Positions 53,101 through 62,359 of a stretch of 64,000 bases of DNA are shown in pieces. Below the pieces are notes generated by a model, which worked only from the letters and a program-made list of their open reading frames with translations, was not told where the DNA came from and made no database searches. The stretch lies in assembly GCA_943704495.1 (NCBI GenBank), contig CALSCR010003567.1:1-64000 (forward strand), in the 5' to 3' direction. This stretch comes from Pigoraptor chileana. Lineage: Eukaryota > Opisthokonta > Filasterea. The number at the start of each line of letters is the position of its first letter. Within the stretch, counting starts at the first letter, position 1. Position numbers and translations under genes: made by a program.

Positions 53101-53419
53101 CCTGCGCGGCGTCCTCGCACTTGCCTCCAAGTATGACGTGTGCCACGTGACCCTGCCCCTCCTGCTGACGTCGCTTCCGTCGGATGCAACCAACGACCAG
53201 TGGAAGCTGCGCCGCGCCGAGCTTGTCCTCAAGTGCGTCAAGGGCTTCATGATGGAGTCGTCTGCGTTTGCGGCCGTTGATTTGCGCACCATCACGTTTC
53301 TGCTGCCGTCGGACACCTCCGAGGGGCTCTTTGCCACGTTCAGCGCAATGGTCACAAACATATTCCGAATGTCAACGCCGCTGAATCTGAGTGCGTCGGC
53401 GTCCACTGCTGCGCGATGA
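48913..53419 (+). CDS. FERRY3: FERRY endosomal Rab5 effector complex subunit 3 (C12orf4)
   Basis: In animals FERRY links Rab5-positive early endosomes to mRNA and ribosomes. Eleven exons (48913-49036, 49183-49311, 49426-49517, 49832-49971, 50201-50291, 50544-50855, 51159-51247, 51535-51851, 52264-52368, 52655-52729, 53058-53419) give about 611 residues (human 552). Matches to human run end to end: AYHVLIHSTASETLVQLEQT, ATTTERDVNALSAKHLE, ESFTVHLGTQLKTMHNLRLL, SSTDFHFPEFDVQ, GDFYVTRHSNIASFQVVFHL and KLRRAELVLKCVKGFMME. Phases agree at each junction. An extra Ser/Pro-rich stretch lies in exons 6-8. An 11-bp minisatellite follows the stop. Confidence 0.9.
50040..50140. repeat. GT microsatellite in a FERRY3 intron
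   Basis: About 100 bp of GT with scattered A and C, just upstream of the exon at 50201. Similar tracts lie at 52380-52530 in intron 9. Confidence 0.85.
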
Positions 53420-54357
53420 GCCCTCTCTGTGACTGCTCTGCGGACTAATCATGCAATAACAGTCAGCCTCGACTATGCCGTCGACTGAGCATCATCGACT
53501 GAATCGACTGACTATCGACTGACTATCGACTGACTATCGACTGACTATCGACTGACTATCGACTGACTATCGACTGACGATCGACTGACTATCGACTGAC
53601 GATCGACTGACTATCGACTGACTATCGACTGACGATTGACTGACTATCGACTGACGATCGACTGACTGTCGACTGACTATCGACTGACGATTGACTGACT
53701 ATCGACTGACTATCGACTGACGATCGACTGTCGACTGACGATCGGCTGGCGCCTGAATGGCTTGGGTGAACGTGTGGCCATCGCACACCGATGCGGACTG
53801 TTTCTGGCAATCTCACGCCGACCATTTGCATTTAAGGCGGCAAGAAGGACGTCGATTCCCACTATTCGAATCACAACGGCCGCTCATTGTTGCAAGGGAT
53901 GCGTTTATGACCGTTGGGGGTTGGGGTATGCACCAAGGGCCGTACTGTAGCTCTGCGGTCTGCCGTGTGATGCATGGGTGGAGCTGGTTGTCAAGCCGGT
54001 GCTGTCCTCGCCGACACTGATGCAGTGATTGCCCTGTGTGTCGCACAGTGGACGATGCCGCTGATTGTGTTGCGAATTTGTGCCAATGACAACACTAAAG
54101 TGTGCAGGCCATTTGAAGTGCTGCGACCAATGCTGCGTGACCCACACAATGGCCCCTGCAATACATTTTCGCTTGCTTACCCTTGACTGCCACACGCCAG
54201 TTGTGCAAGCAACGTTCTTCAAAACACATTTGATCACTGCCGGTGTTTCTGCCACTTGATATTGCTGAAGCACATCGCAACCCTAGCCCACGATTCGGGA
54301 CGGGCGGGCTGAGGCTAAATCGGGTGCGGACTTACAATTGTTTGAGCGGTGCATCAG
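53420..54357. other. Intergenic region between FERRY3 and MTHFS
   Basis: About 940 bp. The first third is the 11-bp minisatellite. The rest has no supported gene and should hold the MTHFS promoter. Confidence 0.55.
53480..53748. repeat. Minisatellite, 11-bp unit TATCGACTGAC
   Basis: About 23 units with variants GATCGACTGAC, GATTGACTGAC and TGTCGACTGAC. It starts about 60 bp after the FERRY3 stop. Confidence 0.95.
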
Positions 54358-55301
54358 ATGAGTCGTCTGACGTTCATTCAAGTATTGTTTGGCCTGCGAA
54401 ATCCTTCTTCTGTCCTCTCCGAGCGCACCATTGCCCGTTACGCCATGGCCGCACCTGAAATGGCGTCCTTGAAAAAGGGACTCCGCAAAACTGTTCTTTC
54501 CAATCTGCGGGCGATTTCACCCGAACAACGCGCCGTCGAATCACACAGAGTGTTGCAGCATCTCAAAGCGTCGCCATGGTACCTGAACAGCCAACACATA
54601 AGCGTGTTTGTGGGCCTCAACGACGAGGTTGATACGTTGCCGATTATTGAGGCAAGTGGGGCATCGGCCCTTAAATTTGCTGCTGAATCGAAAAAACATT
54701 TGAGTCGCTCGTTGTGTCACGGCCACACTGTTTCACTGGGGTTCATTGGGTATGCACACGCACGATCCCCCAAACGAATTGAAGTGCAGACGCTCCCAAT
54801 GCGATGCCGCGGTTATTCTCACAAGTGATATCCCGCTCACTCAATCCAACCCGTTCATTAACAAATCTGCAGGACATATTTGCGCGTGGGCGCGCGTGTT
54901 ACATTCCACGTTACGACGGCGCGCACATGACAATGCTGCGTGTGCACAACATGGACGACCTGCACTCTCTCCCCCGCACAAAGTGGAACATCCCGCAGCC
55001 GGCTTCTCCCGATGGACGCGACGACCCTGTCACGCGAGGTACGCTGGACCTTGTCTTGACACCTGGTGTTGCATTCACCCGCGGGTGCGACAGGCTCGGG
55101 AGGGGCGCCGGCTACTATGACAAGTACTTTGAATCCATGCGCGCATCATTTGCGGCACGAGGAATACGCTCGCCATCGCTTGTGGCTCTTGCCCTTTCGC
55201 CACAGATTGTCGACTCCATCCCGACGACGCCAAAAGATGTGCGGCTGGACGCTGTCATCACCCCGGATGGCATACTTGATGCCGGTGGGATCTCGCCATG
55301 A
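54358..55301 (+). CDS. MTHFS: 5-formyltetrahydrofolate cyclo-ligase (MTHFS)
   Basis: It converts 5-formyl-THF to 5,10-methenyl-THF with ATP, returning stored folate to one-carbon metabolism. Two exons (54358-54651, 54873-55301) give 240 residues. The intron starts GAG|GCAAGT and ends GCAG: a GC-AG intron. Splicing there joins NDEVDTLPIIE to DIFARGRACYIPRY, as in the family. Further hallmarks are RKTVLSNLRAIS and GTLDLVLTPGVAF, then DRLGRGAGYYDKYF, the nucleotide and folate site. The first 29 residues (MSRLTFIQVLFGLRNPSS...) look like a mitochondrial presequence. A second ATG at 54445 would give a cytosolic form. Confidence 0.93.
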
Positions 55302-55311
55302 AAGTGCGATT

Positions 55312-57354
55312 TTATTGTGCGCCCGTCGCCCAGCGTGGGGCAACTGATGCAACAAGCGATGCCGCAATGGCACACGAGCCTTTGAAGTGACCATGCCAAC
55401 CAGTGTGGGTGCGCGTGGACCGATGTGTCCAGCTAGGTAAGTGTGAGTGTATGTGTGTGTGAGTGTGTGCCTGCGTGTGTGTCTGTGTGGCTGTCTGCGT
55501 TGCGTCGGCACGTACCGAGTGCATCGGTGGGGCGCTCATTTGTGGAGACAAAAGTGCGCCACGTGTCTGGACAAGTGCCGTGTGGTATGCATTTAAAACG
55601 GCTTTTCTTCTTTAATGACTCCATCCCTCACGTGATCCAACTGCAGCCCGCATGCGTCAGGTGCTCGCGGAATCATCGGGCCTCGGTGAGCCTGGGGGTA
55701 TGAGTGCTGCGCCGGCCACACGCCCCTCTTGAGAGAGAAAGTTGAACGTCGCACATGCATTGCCCTGCGCAACACACGCGGGTGGCTTTGTTTGTCAGTT
55801 GTTTGTTTCTCTGCTTGTTGCAGTGGGCCATCCAACGTGCTTGATTCTCATATGTGCGTCGGGATATGTGTTGGATGGATGTGCCGACAACCAAACGATG
55901 CGTTGATGCGCCTATCGGTGTTGTGCTGCCACTGCAACCTCAAACAGCCCGCGCAGAGGCCCTTCCAACGATGTGAAGCTCAAAAAACACAACACATATT
56001 AAAGTACAAAGCATATGCACCGACTCTGTTGTGCGACCCCGAACACAATGACAACACGAGGGAGAAAGAGGGACGAGGCAATGACGCAACGAACGCACCG
56101 TATCCAACACTTCAACGGCGATCCGCTTTGACGTGAGAAAGGCCCTAATCTTTGGGTCAATTGGCGCTATAGTGCTTCCCGTGCCAATAACTAGAATCTC
56201 TGCGATTACAAACGACAAACACAACACGCATACATGTACACACATATACAGAGTACGTGAGACTTAAGAAGTGACGGTACATTTTCGCAGAAGCTGCACA
56301 TGTGCACGTGGGAGCTAATAGAGCGACAGATGACAGATCACTTCGCGAACACCATTCGACCAACAATCGACACGACGTGCACAGGTCGAATGCGCCCAGT
56401 GCCGCTGTGGGCAACACAGCACTCTGTCTTTAAACCGCAAAACCCACCAATTGGAGGGTCAAACTTAGTGAAGAGGGAGAGCGTGTCCTCACTGATATCC
56501 GCCACTTTTGAGACCTGTTCCACGGGTCACCACGTGCCAAAGAGACAAGTTAGCGCACACACACCCATGCTGCACACAGACACACGCACACGCACACCCA
56601 TGCTGCGCACACACACACACGCACACGCACACGCACACACACATGCACACGCACATCCATGCTGCACACATACACACACACATAAATACTCACACTCACA
56701 CACACACGCACACTCACACATACACACGCATTCATTCGTTAAAGCTTATGAAGCAGAAATCCGTTGCACTGCAAACAATCGTCGATAAACGCACCTTCCA
56801 AAGCAAGCTGAAGCGCGGGAAAAGGGCGACGGAACCTATATGTTTAATTCCCCCGACAGTGAATCCTTGGTGATTGAACCCCTCAACAATCGTCGCGCCT
56901 TCTTTAATGGCTGAGGTGGATATGAGGCAAGGGACACGCGCAACAGAGTGAGATGTCTAGTTTCGCAGAATACATGCCTCCAGTTTTGTTAATCTGTACC
57001 TTCATGGGCCATAAGGGGAAAAGAAGACCAGAACTGACCAAATGCACAATACGGACAACAAACAACTCACATGAAGATCCGAGAATGTTTGATTCCATTG
57101 TCTTTGGGTTCTGTTTGCCAGTGAGTGAAGCAGTGCATCTGCGCCGCACACGAACGGCAACACGGAAATGGAAATTAATGGGAGTGCAGAGTAAATAAGC
57201 AAGTCGATTGAGGCCGTCAATTGCAACAGATAGAGACCACACTAATCGTGTAGGTGATTGTGTGTGGTGCGCACCTCCTGCCGACTGTGTGTAGAGGACC
57301 ACCGAGATTAACACGTGCCCCGGCCGACAGCCGTCGCATCATAATGGATGCCAT
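55312..57354 (-). CDS. NDUFAF3: Complex I assembly factor NDUFAF3
   Basis: NDUFAF3 helps build the Q module of respiratory complex I. Seven exons in one frame (57354-57275, 57138-57071, 56910-56795, 56514-56448, 56199-56095, 55566-55516, 55379-55312) encode 184 residues, the same length as human. The presequence is [19 protein letters not shown]. The core reads [59 protein letters not shown] and [12 protein letters not shown], aligning with human ITEDSFSLFWLLEPRIEILV and RGIAVEVQDT. The final exon is less conserved. Its stop lies 10 bp from the MTHFS stop on the other strand. Confidence 0.9.
56555..56735. repeat. CA microsatellite in an NDUFAF3 intron
   Basis: About 180 bp of CACACA with interspersed CATGCTG and ACACTCAC units, between exons at 56514 and 56795. 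Confidence 0.9.
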
Positions 57355-58100
57355 GACACTAAAATGTGGAATATGAGTTGCACACACTCCTTGTCGTTAT
57401 ACTTAAATGTTGCCGCCAAATGGTTGCAATGGGCAGTCGTTTGTGATAGATTACAAGTAGTGCTACGCGGAGTCATTGTTCGACGATGACAAACCAGCTG
57501 CGTAACCTAACCCCAACCGCACGTCACACCACAACCCTAGATCAACCCTAAGGCGTGCTCCACTTGCGCAGTGCGCCTCGCCACACCATAACACGATATA
57601 AAGTCCAATAGAAACCCATATAAGGCAGTAAAGGACTCCATTACCCCAAAGTGGACAGAGTGAAGTGCCACAGCAGCCCATATATGGTAGTGATGGACTC
57701 CCAAGTGGACAGCCGCGTGCTCTGATTGGCGGATGGACCACCTGTCAGCTGATGACGGAGGGGGTGGCTCATTAGACTGAAGAGTGCGATAAAATGTGCG
57801 TGAATTGAGGCCCCTGGGCACATTAAACTCACGGCGCGAATAATGTGAAAGAATTGGCAGTTTGTGTCACAAAAAACAGCCGAAGCTCAATTCAGAGCCC
57901 CCGAGCAATGTGTGGACCATCATTCGGCAGCCACAGCACAGCCCACAACATCCCGAACATCCCGCACGCACGCACTTGCTGGATGCATTGCATGCACGTG
58001 CTTTTAATTGCAAAGGCCTTCACTTTGATTGCATAAAGTGAGAGAGGGAATAGGGCATATAGGGCCGTGCATTTCTCACTGTTTTTTTGTTCATCCGAAA
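57355..58100. other. Divergent intergenic region, NDUFAF3 / sideroflexin
   Basis: About 750 bp between two divergent starts, both for mitochondrial proteins. It contains a direct repeat with two CArG boxes (listed separately) and a CACGTG at 57995-58000. No gene is supported. Confidence 0.55.
57612..57715. promoter_or_regulatory. Direct repeat carrying two perfect CArG boxes
   Basis: Two copies of a roughly 40-bp block start CCCATATA and end AAGTGGACAG. Each holds a perfect CC(A/T)6GG site: CCATATAAGG at 57617-57626 and CCATATATGG at 57679-57688. In animals and fungi MADS-box factors of the SRF type bind this motif. Confidence 0.55.
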
Positions 58101-60393
58101 ATGGCCGAGTCCACGCCAGTACTGCCCGGCAAGGTCAACCTCGGTGAGCGTGTGTGTGTTTTTACATATATGTGTGTATAATGAGAGTTTGAGAAGGGCA
58201 TGCAAAGTTTACGATTGAGATTCTTCCCGCTATCTTCGTATGTAATCGAACTTTCATTTGGGACTCTATCATCTCATACACAAACACACACACACACACG
58301 CACACATACACACATTCATACGTACATACACACGCACACACACACCGCGTGCAGACCAACCGCGTTACGACCAGAGCACATACTGGGGCCGTGTTCAGCA
58401 CTTTCGAGATGTGACGGATATCCGCACACTCTTTGTCACCGATGCGCAACTCGAAACTGCGAAGCGAATCGTTGCCGATTACAAGGCGGGCAAGTCTGTC
58501 AGCGTGACCGAGAACGAGCTGTGGGACGCCAAAAAGGGTAGGCCGTTCAAAATGCGCGCCATCCATCAATTGCCTGTGACACGTTGAACGGCAGACGTGT
58601 GCCAACAGACATGGAGCGCCTTGCTCACGAGCGTTTGAATCCATTGTCCGACATATCCCAATGTTTGCGCAGTCATCGACTCGACAATCCATCCGGACAC
58701 CGGGGACAAGATCTTGCTTCCCTTCCGCATGTCGAGCTTTGTTCCAACCAACCTTCTCGTTACGGCGGGAATGCTCTTTCCCGATCCGTCGGTGCGTAAC
58801 GCTTTGGTCATTTGACTGTTTGTGTGCCCAGCGAGTCTGTAGTACGCTCATCCATGTGGTCATGATAGTTTGTGTGTCCAGTGAGTGATAAGATCGCTCA
58901 TCTATTCTTTTATCGAACGGAATGTCGTCGTGCGCAGGTGCGTGCCACTGTGTTTTGGCAGTGGACCAACCAGAGCATCAACGTGGGCTTCAACTATTGC
59001 AACGCAAACAAGACAACGGCGATGGACATGAAGGAAATTCTCAGTACGTGTCAGTGTGTGTGTGTTTGTATCCGTGTGCGTGCGTGTGTTTGCATCCGTA
59101 TGCGTGTGTATATATATTATATGTGTGTTTATGTGTGTGCGTGTGCGTGCTTGTGTGAGTGAATGCGCGTGTCTGTCGTCTTGTGAGCAGTGCGTATGCA
59201 TGCATGTCTTCTTGTTTGCAGTGCATGTGCATGTGCCTATGTGTCTTGCCATTCGCTGAGCGTTTCCTCCGTATCTGTATCTACCCTTCACCCCGGATGA
59301 ACAGCCGCATATGCTGGGGCTGTTTCAACATCCTGTGCCGTCGCACTCGGTCTCAACTATCTCGTCAAGGACGTCAACTCCGCGACGCCGGGCTTCCGGG
59401 GTGTTGCGAAGAAGCTCATTCCGTTTGCTGCTGTCGCCGCTGCGGGTATCGCAAATGTGTTTCTCATGCGCGGGAAGGAGATCAGGTGGGCTGTGGTGTG
59501 TGCGTGTGTGTATCATGTGTGTGCGTGTGCGTCGTGTGTGTGTATGCGTGAGTGTGGCTATATGTGTGCATGTGTATGCGTGTGTGTGCGTGCATACTAT
59601 GCAATAAAGTGCGAAATGAAACATGCTGCATATTAATAATGGACTTGTATAATCGACGTCACAGGGACGGCATCACTGTGTTTGACGAGGACGGCAACGC
59701 GGTCGGCAAATCGAAGAAGGCCGGATTCGATGCGATTTCCCAGGTGTGCTTCCCGTGTGTGTGCGTGGGTGCGCGTGTGTGCGCGTGTTCTCCTGCTGTG
59801 TGTGTGTAAGTACCACATCAAATGCACATTTGGGCGATGTGCTCACAGAGAGCATCCTCGCTCAATCAACAGGTGGCCGTGTCACGTGTGCTGTGCGCCA
59901 TCCCACCAATGACGCTTCCTCCGCTCCTTCTCATGCCCCTGGAGCGCCGCTTTGCCATCTTCAGGCAGAAGCCGCTCCTCCTCATTCCCCTCCAAATGGG
60001 TGCGTCTGCCCTCTCACAATCACTGTGTTGAGTTGTTTTGAATTTCCATGGCCATAACACCAAATACCTGACTTGAAATCTGCTATCTGTTCATGTATTA
60101 TATGTCTTGGTGTGCTGGAAAGTGTGGTCATGGCGCCCGAGTGGGTTCCTGCACGTACTGGCAGTACCCCCAGTCGCTCTGCTGACGTAACGCTCCGCTT
60201 ACCTATCCACATTACAAATCTACACGCAGCCATCATTGCAAGCTCGGTGACTCTTGCCCTGCCAATGGCGATTGCTGCGTTCCCTCAGTACGTCACTGCA
60301 CCGGCATCGTCATTTGAACCCGAGTTCCACAACCTCATCAACAAGACGACCGGAAAGCCCGTGAAAACACTCACGTACAACAAGGGATTGTAA
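58101..60393 (+). CDS. SFXN: Sideroflexin (mitochondrial serine transporter family)
   Basis: Sideroflexins are inner-membrane carriers; human SFXN1/3 import serine for one-carbon metabolism. Eight exons (58101-58143, 58355-58537, 58673-58791, 58938-59043, 59305-59485, 59665-59743, 59873-59999, 60230-60393) encode 333 residues. Signature parts are PRYDQSTYWGRVQHF, IDSTIHPDTGDKI, FWQWTNQSINVGFNYCNAN, AVALGLNYLVK, KKLIPFAAVAAAGIANVFLM, IPPMTLPPLLLMPLERR and the C-terminal YNKGL, identical to the human FNKGL end apart from Tyr. Several hydrophobic segments span the middle and C-terminus. It lies two genes from MTHFS, another one-carbon enzyme. Confidence 0.93.
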
Positions 60394-61148
60394 GCGACGC
60401 AGGCATTGTGTGCATGCGTGTGTGTGTGTGTGGAGCCATCTGGGCACCAGTAGGCACGCCGCTGCGGGTGACTGTATCTAGATGCGCAGTGCGTTGTGTG
60501 AAATGGATGAGATAGAGACACAGCCGCGGATGAATGACCTTGTGTGTGTGGAAATGGTGAACTTACTTAGTTTGCGTCTGGCGTCTGTGCGCATGTGCCG
60601 CCTCGCTTATGTGATGGCTGCAACGTGTTGTACAATATGAACGGTATGCGTTTGCGTGTGCGTGTGCGTGTGTGTGCGCGTGAGTGTGAGGATGGGTGTG
60701 CGAGTGAGAGTGGGTGTGCGAGTGAGCGTCTATCGTGTGTATGTGCGCGTGCTTCGTGAATTTTGCGGTGGCGTTGTCTGCAATACAATAAACAATTCCC
60801 AGGAGGGATTGATCGACTTCAGTTCACGTGACACCGTTTGAATCCTGGCTTCCTTTTCTTGCTGTCTCTGGTTAACCACACATGGCTGATGAGCCCGTGG
60901 AAATGTGCCTCCTCCAGAATGCCCCTTTCCACAAGCTAAAACACACAACACAATATCATAAACTATCAGTCCACTATAAACCATGCATTTGAACTCAAAA
61001 TGTTGCGCTTCTCAATCTCAAAATTGCACTGCTTTTTGTGGCGTGGATATTAGTGCGCATATATTTTCAAAACAAGGACCCATGCCATTGCGAATCCCTG
61101 ACACATACATAATTTTTATTTTACTTCACTCGGCAAATGTTACTGGCG
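60394..61148. other. Convergent intergenic region, sideroflexin / BCS1
   Basis: About 755 bp between stop codons, with GT-rich stretches at 60415-60435 and 60650-60750. No gene is supported. Confidence 0.5.
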
Positions 61149-62182
61149 TTACTCCTGGGCAGATGCTTGTGGCGGCAGCGGAGAGATGCCGAGAAGTTCA
61201 AACTTGTTTGCGACGGCAGCGACGGGATCTCTTTTGTACTTCATAAAGTGACCTGTGAGTGAACGTATGGAGGTCATATGGGGTACATTAAAAGATGACG
61301 ACTGATAGAATTCGTCCGGGCAGGCGTGCAGCGTGCAAGAAGGAACCCAACATCCACATCGGTATAGCACACAAACACTGACCTGCGAGCATCTGTACCT
61401 ACAATCAACACACGCCAACAATCATGCACACAGGACACACAAGAGAACAGCAAATGCGCTCAAAATAATAACTACTAAGCGCCATGCAAACACACGCCAC
61501 ACGAACAACGCACATGCACACACGCATACGCACCCTGCAGCCGGGCCATACTGATCCCCTTCACGCTGTCGTCGCCGCACTTGAACAATGTTGTCGGCTT
61601 TCCGTCAGAGTGCTCCCCAAATATGAGACGCGCACCCGCTTCAGATGCACCCGGAAGGCCCGCAACAAAGTTAGTCGCAAGGGTGGATGCATCCACATCC
61701 GTGTGAGCGCCATAAAAACGCAAAAACATACGTCGCATTTGCGATTCCGACGCATTGCCAATGTGCACACGCACGTCTGTCGCAGGTGCGAGTGGGGGCG
61801 AGTGGGGGCGAGTGGGGGTGAGTGGGAGCGTGCGAGATGGAACCAAGGCAATTACACAAAAGCGGCGATAAATTCCCCACGCGAGCCAAATTCAAAGCGC
61901 TCAAACCGACTTGATTGGCACGAATCCCTAGCACAAAAGACAACACCCCCGAATGCATGGACAGACAGATAAGTCAGGCAATAGAACCCACCGACACGAC
62001 CAGGCCTCAGCAGCACCGGAGAGAGACGCTCGGCGTGGTTGGTTGTGAGGATGAGCAGCCGTCCCTCCTGTGCAGCGACGCCGTCAAGCGCGTTCAACAG
62101 GCCCGCAAAAGTCACCTTTGACGATGCCAGAACAGTCGAGCCTTCGCCGCCGTCCGCATCTAAAGGGATGCATGATGACAGG

Positions 62183-62228
<46 letters not shown>

Positions 62229-62327
62229 GTAAGTGATTGATTCAATGCTGCGTGCATTATCTCAGTGTGTGCTTATCTCACAATTGAGATAGCTCAATAA
62301 GTCATCTGAAGCACATTAAGCAAACAT

Positions 62328-62359
<32 letters not shown>

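Noticed and set aside
56950-57010. Extra NDUFAF3 exon reading [17 protein letters not shown]
   Set aside because: Including it breaks the frame. Skipping it joins exons 57071 and 56910 in matching phase and gives the family length.
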